DNA from: Leucocoprinus leucothites
Lineage: Eukaryota; Basidiomycota; Agaricomycetes; Agaricales; Agaricaceae
DNA: 64,000 nucleotides
Direction: 5' to 3'
NCBI GenBank assembly: GCA_013368445.1
Contig: JAACJO010000013.1
Location: forward strand, 434,001 to 498,000
Numbering within the stretch: position 1 is the first letter of the stretch; every line of letters starts with the position of its first letter. The notes beneath the pieces are model-generated. The model made no database searches and was not told where the DNA came from. It saw only the letters and a list, made by a program, of their open reading frames with translations. Of this stretch, positions 35,654-50,709 are shown in pieces. The translations under genes were made by a program, and so were the position numbers.

Positions 35654-36849
35654 TACTCTGTTTGTGTTTCAAAGCTTTTTGGGATGCTTGAGACAGTAAT
35701 GGAGAATGAGACTGGGGGTGCTGGTTTTGCTGATAGCATGGTGAATAGTCCCAGTGGGTCTATGTGCCTCTTTATAGTGTGTCTCTTGTTGAAATCAGCC
35801 TAAGTAGGGTAACCATGGTTGTGCATGCCAGTGGTGAGGTGGGGTGGGGTGGGGCAAGTGGTGGGGAGTAGGTGGTAGGGCAGAGGCAGGGCAGGTAGTG
35901 GGGGCCATTGCAAAATAATATATATATATATATGTGTATATTGTTGTTGTATAGTGTACCAAAGACTGAAAGAGAGGACAAATTTTTGTTAGCAGCAGTT
36001 CCAGTGAGCTAGAGTTGGGATTTTCTTACTCTGCAATGGCCTCATCTTATCATATTTGCCTCAGCTCATCTCTGATAGCATGCAAACAGGTGTCATTGAT
36101 GACTGAAAGGTCAAAGGAGCCACCATCCTTATTGGCAAGGAGAAAACAGTACCACTCTCTCCAAACTTCTGCTTGGTAGGCAATAAGGGCCTTCTCCCCA
36201 TCTGGCTTGCTGCAAAAAGGGTGCATATCCAGCTTCAAAAAGAACTGCATGTACATGAGGACAAGCTTATCAGCCCACCCACAGTTCCTCATGTATGCAA
36301 TCATGCTGTTCTTGGCCATCGTCATCTCTGACCATGAGAGATCCTTGTCTTGGATCACTTGATTCTTTGGGACAGGGGTGACACAAGCAGGGAGTATGCT
36401 TGGACCAAACTCTCCTTGTGTGAGTGTGAATCCCTCAGCATTGAAAGACTGGCTTTGTCAAGTGGATGCATTACAGCCTTTTGGTGTAAAGTACCAGAGT
36501 TTGGTGTACTCATGGTTCTGGAGCTTGTGGAGAGCATGGTTGGAAGGGTCTGGTATTTGGGTGGATGAAACCATCAGGCCTTGGGTGATCCTAACTGTCC
36601 TCTTTGCAGTTGGATCCTGCTGCAGTTGTTGGTCTTGCTGTTAAGCTGGGGGGTCTGGCTCATTGTCCCTTTATTGATCCTCATCTCCTCCAAGATGTTG
36701 ACCTTGTAAAGCTTGAGTGAGCTGTTCAACTACATGGTCTTCAGGTATGTGGAAGATTTGTTGCACTAGCTGTTGGAGGGCTTCAAACTCTGGTGCAGCA
36801 AGGTCCAGAGAAGGTAGCAGGGGTGGCAGTATATTGTCTGCCATGCAAG

Positions 36850-37980
36850 TGTATGCTTAGTGTTGTCTGCAGTTTTGTTGTAAATTAAAACCATGTGTAA
36901 AGGAGTGGAAGGGATTTATATTGAAAGTAAATGTGAAAATGGACTCATGTATGACAAGCAATCCAGCACTGTCATGGAGGCAGAAAGGAAAGGGGCTGTG
37001 ACTGATGTGACAGTGACTGTGCCTGTGAAGACTGCAGTCTGCTACCATCAGTCACAAGCTCGTTCCATAGCAGACTTTCCATCTTTGGTGCATTTAATGT
37101 CCTTGATGCTCTGGTATTATCTGCAATAATTAGTTAGTGAATATCATGAATATAAAGAAAAATCAATGTACACAATGGTTTGAGCTATAACTGATGCCAC
37201 CTCTTGCTGTTGGGCCTCTTGTGGTACCTTAATTAGCAGGTCATTCTGACTCTGCTGGTTCTTATCCCAACACTTGAAATCTTGCAGAAAATCATATGCA
37301 GAAAAATTGCATGTGTAGCATCCTTTACAATCTAGGTAGGAAGCATGACATTCAACTCCCTGAGGGTTTTCTGGACCCAAGAGATGGATGGAGGTAGTTT
37401 TTGCTTTTGAACCTGTCCCACCATACCATGAATCCTGACACTAGAGTAGATATAATCAGTAACTTTGAAAAGCGGAAATAATTCAGGAAATAAGGGCATA
37501 CCTGCTTTTTAATGAATCCATTGACAGTCATTGAGCCATTTAGCACAGGTTCTGGTGTGTTATTGCACAAATCAAGAATATAGGCAATAATACCCTCATC
37601 AGTGGTTGGTACAGGCCAAATTTCAGGCACTTCAGTGATATGCCTGATCATGTCAATGACCTGGTGATCTGTAAGCCTGTGACTGTAGGCTTTAACACTA
37701 GCAGTCTCAGTAGGAGCTTGAGATGACATGAGAGGATGTTCCACAAGAGATAATGAGCCAACAAATGGTGATGAATTTGCATCTATGCTTGCTCTTTTAT
37801 GCATAAAAAATCGCGAAATTATCATTGAAATAATACCTTTCAACCTTTGTTCAAAAAATTCAGAGTCGTTTGATTTGTCTGCACAGCAGCCTTTGAATGT
37901 CTCATTCAAGGCATGGATACCATTGAAGAACCAACTTTATTACTTAAAACAATGTGGATGGGTAGTAGGCTCTTGAGCCC
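36850..37980 (-). pseudogene. Unrecognised ORF remnants
   Basis: Minus-strand frames at 37909-37352 (HRLTDHQVIDMIRHITEV, EGIIAYILDLCNNTPEPVLN) and 37380-37144 (ECHASYLDCKGCYTCNFSAY, with a CxxCxxC group) look protein-like and may belong to one multi-exon gene. I do not recognise the family. The CG-poor composition and position suggest another transposon gene, possibly upstream cargo of the DIRS-like element, or an unrelated decayed one. Confidence 0.35.
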
Positions 37981-38751
37981 CAGATTAGGAATCATAGACT
38001 GTATTGATACTTATCAATAGACTCTAGTTACCATTGTTACTAAAGTAAAGAAGGGCTTGGGAGCTTAGCCTCTACTGTTGATGACCCTGAACCAGGCCAC
38101 CCTGGGAACCTAACCACTTTCTCAATATCTCAAGGAGGAGGCTGTTGTAGTGCAATTAGTAATTTTGTACCATTATAGACTAAAGTTGGCATTGTTTTGT
38201 TAAGATTTCCAGTGAAATGAAAGTTATCTTCTATTAGAAAACTGTCCATCAAATGCCAAAAAAAGCTTGTATTCTGAATTTGGTAAGCATTTGAGTGAAA
38301 TGATGTGCAATTTGCTCATTTTCCTCCAAATTGATACCCCTCAAAGAAGCACTAGTTTTTCTCCCAGGTATGATGATGTTATTATGAAAAGTCTATTGAC
38401 CCACTTCCACATGAGATTAATACAAAGAAGTGTCTTCATGTTATGCAGTAAGTGTCAAAAATTAGTCAGTTGATGCATGGTTCGAACCTCAATACATGAG
38501 TCTCCAGTGGGTGCCTCCTCCTAATTTTTATATATGTCAATAGATTGGATCTTCGAGCTTCTGATTCTGTCATGCTTGTATTTTTATCTTTTTTTTCGGT
38601 GACTAGATTGACCCACCATTAGATACCATTTATGGCATTGTTCTATGAAAAGTCTGCTAGAAAAACCCTTCCTGGCATGTCATACCCCCTGTGAATGATC
38701 AGATAATAGTTAGAGGATTCAATATGGACAGTTTTTGACCCCACAGTCACC

Positions 38752-40690
38752 ATGCCCACTATGAACACTACAGAGAACTTGACTTACCCTGCTAATCCAG
38801 ATGTGGATAACATCCTCAGTCCTGAGGAACATATTCAACTGGCAATTCAAGCAATCAATAACTCACCTTTGCTTCCTGATGGGACTTGGGAATACAAAAT
38901 TTGTGCTGCTGCCTGTGATTTCAATGTCCCATGATCTACTCTGACTGCTCATCTTAATGGAGTCCAAACTCGAAAAGAAGCACATGAGCATGAGTGTTGG
39001 TTGACTCTTGCACAAGAGAATGTGGTTGTGGAATGGGTGAAGGTTATGGGGTGGAGGGGCTTGCTGGTTACTGGAGAAATGTTATAGTGACGCCGACCCA
39101 GTCCTAAGCTGGCGCAATAAGTATCGAGTTGATCTTATCAAAGGGGACTCCTTCTCGGTAAGCAACAAAGTTGTTTACTAAGTCAGAGTTATAATACGGT
39201 GATTATAGAGTTAAGACTTTTAGTAATTGAGATCTTAGAGCTTAAGTTCAATTTGACTTTGTATAGATAAAGGCTCGTATTGAGTCTCCACCTAACCAAG
39301 TAGAAATGATGTTTCTCCTTAGTAGATGTTGACGACTTATATACGATACAAGTCAGTATCTAATATTAACTAGGGCTAAGGGCTTCTAAACAAAGAAGAG
39401 AAGCATACAGCTTCCTTAACACTAATTAAACTATATAAGATACAATCTGTCAAAGAAGCTTTAGAAGTTCTTCTAAAGAAGTTCTTCTTTGATCATTTGA
39501 TCGATCACAGGGTAAGTCCAAATGTATGACTCATGCACTCCAGCCATGTAATGTTGGTGTCTTCAGTTCCCTCACACAAATGTGGAAGACTGAAGTCAAC
39601 TAGTGTACTTGAAATGGCATCCCTATCACAAAAACCAACTTTCTCGAGCATTACTCAACTGCCCGCGGAAAGGCTTTTAAGCCTTCTACAATTATTTCTA
39701 CATTTGCAAAGGTAGGAATTTATCCACTTAATCCATCTGCAATTCCTCTTTCAGCATTTGAGCTATCCAAACTTACCCCAACTCAGGTGGCCATGCCAAT
39801 TCCACCAACCTTACCCTCAGTTCTTGAGCCAATGGATAATACAGAAATTATCTCTACTGACTTTGATGCCACTACCAGTAAGATAATTATGGCTACTACT
39901 ACTACTACTACTACTACTACTCCAGTGGCTAGTGAGGATCCTCTCTTGAGTGCATCAGGTGCAGAGGCATATTCTGCTGTACCCCCTGAACCAACCCCCC
40001 AGTTTGCCATTTCTGGAATGCCTTCTCCCCTAGGCCCAAAAGCCTCTCATAATGATCTTCATAGCCAAAAAAATTATCTTTGCCTTTTATTGGAACGGTC
40101 ATGCATTAAGCTCGAAAAGGCATATGCAATCCAGAAGCTAATGGAACATGAAAATGAGCAGCTTCACATGGTTGCATTTCACAAAGATAAGAGTAAGAAA
40201 AAGAAAACTTACAGCAGTTCAGAGGCCCACCATATGATGAGTGAAGAAACTATGGATGAGCTTGCCAAGATGGAATTCATGACCAAATGGAAGGATGTAA
40301 TGAAGGAGGCTGGGCAACACTTCAAGATTTTGAGGCAGATGATCATCCAACATGAGTGGGAGGTGGTAAAGGAGAGGAAGAAAGCTGAGTAGGATAGGAA
40401 GAGGTGAGAGTGTCAGGAGGAGCAGCAGTGCAAGGTAGAGGCTAAAAGGGTAGAGAAGGCTGCTAAGGCTGCAGCACAAGAGGTGGAGCAGGCATTGAAG
40501 GCAATGAAGAAGCGGGGAAAGAAGGGGAGGAAAGCCACAAAAAAGAAGTCAACTCAAGATCATGATGCCTTTATAGAAGGTTTGAACATACTGCTACCTG
40601 ACTCCTATCCTTCAACTCCTAGTAGTGAGCTCTCATTCTCGTTGTCATTTTCGGACCCAGAGACACCAGGTGAGTGCTATGAGCCTTGAT
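38752..40690 (+). pseudogene. psq-type pogo transposase remnant lacking its catalytic core
   Basis: The N terminus (EEHIQLAIQAIN, ICAAACDFNVP, then TGA, STLTAHLNGVQTRKEAHEHE) is a Pipsqueak-type helix-turn-helix with the TGA where the family has Arg (PRSTL). It runs on to about 39080 (VVVEWVKVMGWRGL). After the inserted block the C-terminal half resumes: LEHYSTARGKAFKPSTI and GIYPLNPS at about 39650-39735, then an open frame 39787-40392 and a Lys/Ala-rich tail to 40690 (KKSTQDHDAF). The DDE core between is missing. The N- and C-terminal parts are consistent with pogo transposases that have a coiled, basic tail in Agaricomycetes. Non-autonomous and dead. Confidence 0.7.
39086..39515. mobile_element. 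About 430-base insertion inside the psq transposase remnant, possible solo LTR
   Basis: It separates the N- and C-terminal parts of the transposase, has no coding potential, and holds noticeably more CG dinucleotides than its surroundings. AAATG occurs at both edges (before TTATAGTGACG and before TATGACTCATG), compatible with a 5-base target duplication. It contains TATATA near 39341. Without a second copy in the window the identity stays open. Confidence 0.4.
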
Positions 40691-40913
40691 TCCTGGACAG
40701 TTGATAGACATGTAATTTTAGGTGTTGTAAATGAAGAATCTGCTGAAGAAATCAGTACTGGCCATTGTAGGAACCCAAGGAGAGCTGTTTGAACCAAGTA
40801 GAGCATACCAAGAATGTAGAAATATGTAATACTCACTTGATTGGGTGGTGGATGTGGATTATTTGACAAAAGATGAACCGATAGGAGCCTATTATTGTGT
40901 ATTTGGTGCAACT

Positions 40914-41146
40914 TGATGGCCGGCTCCCACGCCCTGGCCAGGTACCCAGATAAGCCATGATTTCGAGTACCCCACCTTTAAATATTTGTACAGCTTGTGT
41001 ATAGCCTCAGATTTTCTTCTTCTTCTACACAATTATATTTGAGAAGCTTCGCTATCAGGCTGCATTGGTTTCAAGGCCAATGCATACTCTACATGACATG
41101 TACATACTGCCAAACCCTTATCCAGCTGGGTTCAGGGTCATCAACA
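40914..41146 (-). repeat. Putative solo LTR
   Basis: On the minus strand it starts TGTTGATGACCCTGAACCC and ends near GGCCATCA, with a TATTTAAA-like box and A/T-rich middle, the size and look of a gypsy LTR. No partner LTR with the same body and no clear target duplication were found. A plus-strand stretch at 38085-38102 starts with the same TGTTGATGACCCTGAACC but then diverges. Confidence 0.45.
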
Positions 41147-41433
41147 GTATAGACTGGCTAGCATAATCTTCAGAGAAATCAGACACATTTTCATGTACAA
41201 TCTACCTAGCTGCATCACATTATATCTAGGAATATAAGATATGATTAAGTATGTCACAGCTCAGGGATTGGCACTTATTGTGGGTGGTGGCTGGGACAAG
41301 CCTTGATGGGCTCTTGGTGTGAAGTAAGCGATAGTGGCTCATGCACTGTTATCTCTCAGTTCCCACTCACTCCAGAAGTCCTGTTCATGAAAGCTGTCAC
41401 TACCAGTCATTGTGCCAACCTCTAAGGTTAGTA

Positions 41434-41457
41434 CAGTCATCTCTGTAATAACCCATA
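41434..41457 (+). repeat. Left terminal inverted repeat of pogo-2
   Basis: Starts CAGTCATCTCTGTAATAACC; matches the inverted right end with one mismatch, at a CG site. Preceded by TA. Confidence 0.88.
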
Positions 41458-41564
41458 GCAGTTTGGAGAAGGTCTGAGCTATGGGTTTTGACTAGGTATG
41501 GGTTATGGCAGAGATCGAAAAATACCATTAAATTAATCAATTAAAAATCGATTTAAAATACTTC

Positions 41565-41831
41565 TGTTATGACCTTCATCAGAACTCAGGTTGCAACTCT
41601 GGCAAAGACTTGAGGATGAGAAAGGAAAAGATACAATTGGTAAAGTGTAAGGAATACATTCTACCTAGGAGTCTATATATATATAAGAAGGAAGTGGACC
41701 TGGATAAGTATGAGTCAGGGGACTCAGGTAACTATGACATAGACCATGATGTAGACTATGATATAGGAGTGGGGTAGCTGTAAAAATAGAAATTGACATG
41801 GGAAGTACTGGAACTGGGTAAAGTTGTAACA
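41565..41831 (-). repeat. 3' LTR of the gypsy element
   Basis: Runs from TGTTATGACC to GTTGTAACA and aligns along its whole length with 47796-48060; has one extra TA in a TATATA run. Preceded by ACTTC. Confidence 0.95.
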
Positions 41832-41936
41832 TTACCCCTTTTCTATGGTTCAAGTCCTTGTGAACTAATGTGAATGTCCATGCAAGATATGGCATATGGA
41901 AGTATAAGCGGTGAGTTGTAAGTCCTTTTTTAGAAA

Positions 41937-42905
41937 CCTTCAATGGCAGTGCAGGCCATTGCTTTCTTGGTGGGACCAATGATGAACCCTCCATTGTCAG
42001 GTACAGTAACTATGAAGAAGGGGGCATTTGGTGGGCCGCCTTGGAAGCCTTTGACGGAGTATCCGCTATGGGAGATCTCAAGGTTGCTGTGGGTGGCTAT
42101 AAAGGTGCTCATGACATCATCCCAATAGGCAGCATTGGATTCACCATTGTCTTTCATGGTGTTGAATCCTGTTGGTTGGAACCAGGTGACCCCTCTGTTG
42201 TGTTGGTATATGCATAGATATTTCATCAGATATTCTGCTTCTTGGGATAAAGCGGGTTCTGATGCAGATTCAATTGGGGGTTCGGCTATGTTGTTGGCTA
42301 GTGGGTGCATGAGCATAGGTTTGTCAGCTGACTTGTATGATAGTTGGGAATAAGAGCTCGAGGATGCAGATGGTGTAGGGGAGTGAGGGCATTTGTGTTC
42401 ATTGACTGTGGTAAATGGTGGGGAGTGTCTTGCTGTGAGTATTGGTTCTTTCATCTTGTTGGTGTGAGAGTAAGAGGCTTGGATTTTGTCGACGTGATCA
42501 CAGATGTTGGTAATACTGAGGTATCAGTATTTCCCCAACTGTTGGACAAGTTTGAACTAAAGTTCATGGCATGTATTCAGTGTCATTGTGGGAATACAAG
42601 CCTTGTAGTCTGTTAATGGTCCATGTGGCATTCTTATCAACATCTTCGAGGGAGAGGAGTTGAACAAGTCAAGGTTTGATGCCAATGAGGAGGGATACTG
42701 CTTCTGTAGCTATCTCATTGATTGAGTAGATGCAATCCTCAATGGCTATGAGCTTCTGGATTGCATTGATAGTCGCATTGTATTCCATGAGGCTGTCTTT
42801 TTGTGCCTCATTGCATTTGTTGATGTCTTCTATGTTGAGGTATGCGATAGCATTGGAGGTTGTGTTGGTGGTGGAGGTGGTGGAGGTGGTGTGAGTTGTC
42901 CTCAT
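41937..42905 (-). pseudogene. Extra 3' ORF of the gypsy element, function unknown
   Basis: Between the chromodomain and the 3' LTR the minus strand holds protein-like frames: 42905-42669 (AIAYLNIEDINKCNEAQKD, LMEYNATINAIQKLIAIED), a broken stretch, and 42454-41937, which stays open for 173 codons (QHNRGVTWFQPTGFNT, EISHSGYSVKGFQGGPPNAP). It is not gag, pol or a known envelope, and no signal peptide or membrane segment was seen. I do not recognise it. Its long open part in an otherwise stop-ridden element is notable. Confidence 0.5.
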
Positions 42906-42999
42906 AGCTGTGTTTCATCAGATAACTGCATCTGTAGAGGGGTAGGTGGTGGCTGGGTACATGATAGCTTGGTTGGAGTCGAGGTAGGTTGTTAGAGTG

Positions 43000-47430
<4,431 letters not shown>

Positions 47431-47795
47431 GTTCAAGTTTCTTTGGCTGATTCACAGTGATCTGAGTCCTTCTTCTAATCTTTCTACCTCTTGTTCGAGG
47501 TATGTGCTTCTGGGTGGTGTGGGTTATTCTTCTTTATTGTCTATTGCTTCTTCACTGTTGTCAGTTACTTCTTCTTCTTCGTCTGAGGATTCTTCCTCAT
47601 CTGTGATCGGTGGCTCTTCTGTTTGTTTGGCTTCGCATTCTCTTTGGGCATCTTCTTCCACAAGGAAGTCTTCTTCAGTATTAGATACTATCATGTGTAA
47701 CTGTTGTCGTCATTCAGTTACTTCTTCAAGTGATCAGTATCACTTGTGATGTCAGTGATACTCTATTGCAAAGTGAGTGGGGACACTTTACCAAA

Positions 47796-48060
47796 TGTTA
47801 TGACCTTCGTCAGAACTCAGGTTCCAACTCTGGCAAAGACTTGAGGATAAGAAAGGGAAAGATACAATTGGTAAAGCATAAGGAATACATTCTACCTAGG
47901 AGTCTATATATATAAGAAGGAAGTGGACCTGGGTAAGTATGAGTCAGGGGACTCAGGTAACTATGACATAGACCATGACGTAGACTATGATGTAGGAGTG
48001 GGGTAGCTGTAAAAATAGAAATTGACATAGGAAGTACTGGAACTGGATAAAGTCGTAACA
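47796..48060 (-). repeat. 5' LTR of the gypsy element
   Basis: Aligns with 41565-41831 and is followed by the duplicated target ACTTC. Just inside it the minus strand reads TTTGGTAAAGTGTCC, a candidate primer site of the usual TGG.. type, two bases from the LTR; the tRNA was not identified. Confidence 0.95.
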
Positions 48061-48065
48061 ACTTC

Positions 48066-50294
48066 TATCCTTTGTCCAGTCATTTCATGTTTGATGTAAC
48101 CAGAGTACACTATTTACAAGTAAAATAATCTTCAAGATATGTATCCTTCATCTTTTCTGCCTCCTCCAAACAGAGTTGCTGGTTGAAACTCTGAAGAATC
48201 TGCTCCATCTTGCAAGCAAAGGGATCCAGAAGTGTTGCAAGGTGCCCTGTTAAGAGTGAAGATACTTCCAAGAGCTGTTTATGTTGCATGGGAGGCTGAT
48301 TGTCTATCTCCTTACTAGAACTGTCATCACCATCATTGATCTCACTAACCTCCTACAAATGCCATGACTGCATTACAGACTCATAAATCTCCTTGTCCAT
48401 TCCTTCATCTATCATGCCATTCTCATGTTCTGGATTAAGAAGTGAGTCAATTGACATGTGATCCTTCTTCCACAATACACCATTGGCCTGGAGTTGATCA
48501 AAAAGTATCTTGAGTTCTATTTCAATCTGTTCTACAGCCTCAGATGAATTTTGCTCATCAGCATTCAACAATGCATTAATTAGGACAGTTGGTTGTGCAG
48601 GGTGAGGGGTGGAGGGAGCATCAGGGAGAATATCAGCCTTTTTCCAGCAATTTCGGATAGTTTGTATGTCCACCATACTCCAAGCACTTCAAGCAAGTTG
48701 CATTGCCTGAAGCTGATTGATGTCATAGACTTTTGCTGGTATCGTGTCACCTATCATGTAGATCAATTGCACACTCAAGATATAGCCTACAGTAATAGGC
48801 CTTGAAGCATTGGATGATACCTTGGTCAAGTGGCTGTATGTGAGATGTAAGGTTTGGTGCAAAGTTGATGACACAAATGTTTGTGAGATCATCTGGAACC
48901 ACATGACCAGAGAAGTTGTCCTGCAACAGAATAATCTTGCATCTCATAAGCCACAGTTCCTCATCCCATTTACGAATCCATTCCTAATAAATAATAGTTG
49001 TCATCCAAGCTTTTGCATTGTTATGATAGTCAAACCCCAACTAGGCTGCCATCATCTTTTGGAAACATTGTGGCTGTTTGTACTTGCCAATAACAAGGGC
49101 CTCTCGCTTCTCAGAACCATCAGCATTCACAGTGAAGACATAAGTCAAGTGGATTTTCCGCCCCTTGACACCAGGTTTTGCCTTGTCAGCTAGCCCACAA
49201 TTGGGTGGCATTCTGATTATGACATGGCAAATTAGTAGTGAGCCTCTTCTATTTTTTGTTGGGCTGTACTCACACATAGAACAATCCTGTCTCGTTCATA
49301 TTGAATATATCCTTGTGCTCATAGCCTATGAACCCAAGTAGCCCCTGGATATGAGTACATTCATCTTCCACCTTCTCTGGTATAGCCGACCCCACTTCTC
49401 CATGCCGCCTCTGCTCCTTCAGCCCATTCCACCTCTTGAAGGATGTCAACCACCCATCACTCAAAGTAAGCCTCTCATCCTGAGGAATACAGCATAGATC
49501 AGCAAATCTCCTCCATTGAATCTGAATTACTTGTCCACTGAGTATGAGTCCATCTAACAATACTCATGAAACCCATAAGTCCAATATCTCCATGATCTCT
49601 GGATGCTCAGTTTGCTTGACACACTTCGAAGATACAACTAGCCCTCCCTCTCTCTCATATCTGGCATGTAGATTTTCTTCATCATGGACCCAAGATGACA
49701 TGAGAGGCTGTGTGACTGTTATACCAGGGAATTTATTTTTGAACTCCCTGGCAGTTTTGGACTGGTTTTTTTGACTGCCTTCTTTACTATGGTACCAATT
49801 CAGGACCTTGATGCACTGGGCTATGGTTGTATTGGAGTGTGTTCCAGTCTTCTTTCCTCTGATTTCAGCTTCCTCTTGGGGACCAGGCCCCTCTGCCACT
49901 ACTGAATGCAAATTCATTGAGGCCTCAGGCATATCTTCAAGAAATCATCTTCAATGAAGTGTGGTTCTGATATTTTATTTTCGTACTCACGTCGCTTCTT
50001 CTTGTTGGTTACTGGCTTCAGAAGGTCACCGGCTGCCTCCCTTAGCCTTCAAACAGTTTTCCTCTTGCCCTCATCAAGCTTGTCCAGATCAGTCTTTGGA
50101 TGTTCCTTCAAGAATGTGATGATAGTCACTTCATCAATGAAGTTGGCCTCATTGTCGAGCCACTCAACATCCTCATTGGCAATCTTTTGACCCTGTGAGA
50201 GCCTGTTCTGAAGGAGGGTTCGGTGGGAATGAGATTGTTGTTCAAGTTTTTTGAGACCTTTCTCAAGAGTTTCGAGTAGTTTTGTGGGGGGCAT
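48066..50294 (-). pseudogene. pogo/Fot1-type transposase of pogo-2, degraded
   Basis: Blocks parallel those of the pogo-1 transposase: an N-terminal charged block from about 50292 (LLETLEKGLKKLEQQ); a helix-turn-helix block 49932-49564 (QSKTAREFKNKFPGITV); a DNA-binding and catalytic block 49560-49270 (LSDGWLTSFKRWNGLKEQ, IFNMNETGLFY, with Asn where the first catalytic Asp should be); then RMPPNCGLADKAKPGVKG, TVNADGSEK, LLQDNFSGHVVPDD and HIQPLDQGIIQCFKAYY; and a C-terminal part near 48676-48353 (TIRNCWKKADILPD). Stops and the Asp to Asn change make it inactive. Introns as in pogo-1 are likely. Confidence 0.85.
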
Positions 50295-50556
50295 AGTGAA
50301 TGTCGAGACTGTCTGTAAAATTATGTCTACTCAAACTCAAGTTGTCCGACCTTTGGCAAAGGATAAGCACACAAATGTTGAACTCCAAATGAGTTCAATT
50401 ACTATATTTAGTCATCAGCACTATGGGTTTCTCGCCCCCGCGGGCTATGGGTTACGGGTTAGTGCAGAGTTATGGGTATTTACATCAAAACACCTGCGAA
50501 CCAACTTGGGAGAAGCCACACCCTATGGGTTATTGCAAACTATGGGTTATTAGAGA

Positions 50557-50580
50557 TATGGGTTATTACAGAGACGACTG
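50557..50580 (-). repeat. Right terminal inverted repeat of pogo-2
   Basis: Ends ..TTACAGAGACGACTG; followed by TA. At least five TATGGG motifs lie in the preceding 160 bases. Confidence 0.88.
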
Positions 50581-50709
50581 TAGTCATCTCCAGGCTAAAG
50601 TTAGACTCATGGATACGTAAAGCCTCCCTTTGGCGTCAATCGTGGGACTTCGATGTCAAGCAATAATAAATACAAGAGGTCACTGCTGTAAATTTTCTTC
50701 CTTCCCACA

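Larger units (their letters stand above)
29400..36844 (-). mobile_element. DIRS-like tyrosine-recombinase retrotransposon, split by pogo-1
   Basis: Minus strand order: a gag-like ORF from ATG at 36844 (MADNILPPLLPSLDL) to about 36050 with SWSEMTMAKNSMIAYMRNCGW; the pogo-1 insertion; reverse transcriptase at about 32300-31700 (CDIKEAYQTIPLHPSQW and the active site WVDDH near 31930); an RNase H trace (DLQAYSDASSEVE, about 31250); a Ser/Thr/Pro linker; and a tyrosine recombinase at about 30180-29530 (AAYACLTIAFYATA, GHAIWISSTLHYLL). Reverse transcriptase plus tyrosine recombinase and no DDE integrase defines DIRS-type elements. Several TGA codons interrupt the frames. The outer ends and their characteristic repeats were not located, so the coordinates are approximate. 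Confidence 0.65.

Noticed and set aside
38470..38500. GGTTCGAACC, a possible tRNA T-arm or SINE B-box
   Set aside because: No acceptor pairing, D-arm or A-box could be found at the right distance; a chance or decayed match.
39895..39930. ACT trinucleotide run as a special repeat
   Set aside because: A short simple repeat coding for Thr in the transposase tail; nothing more than local slippage.
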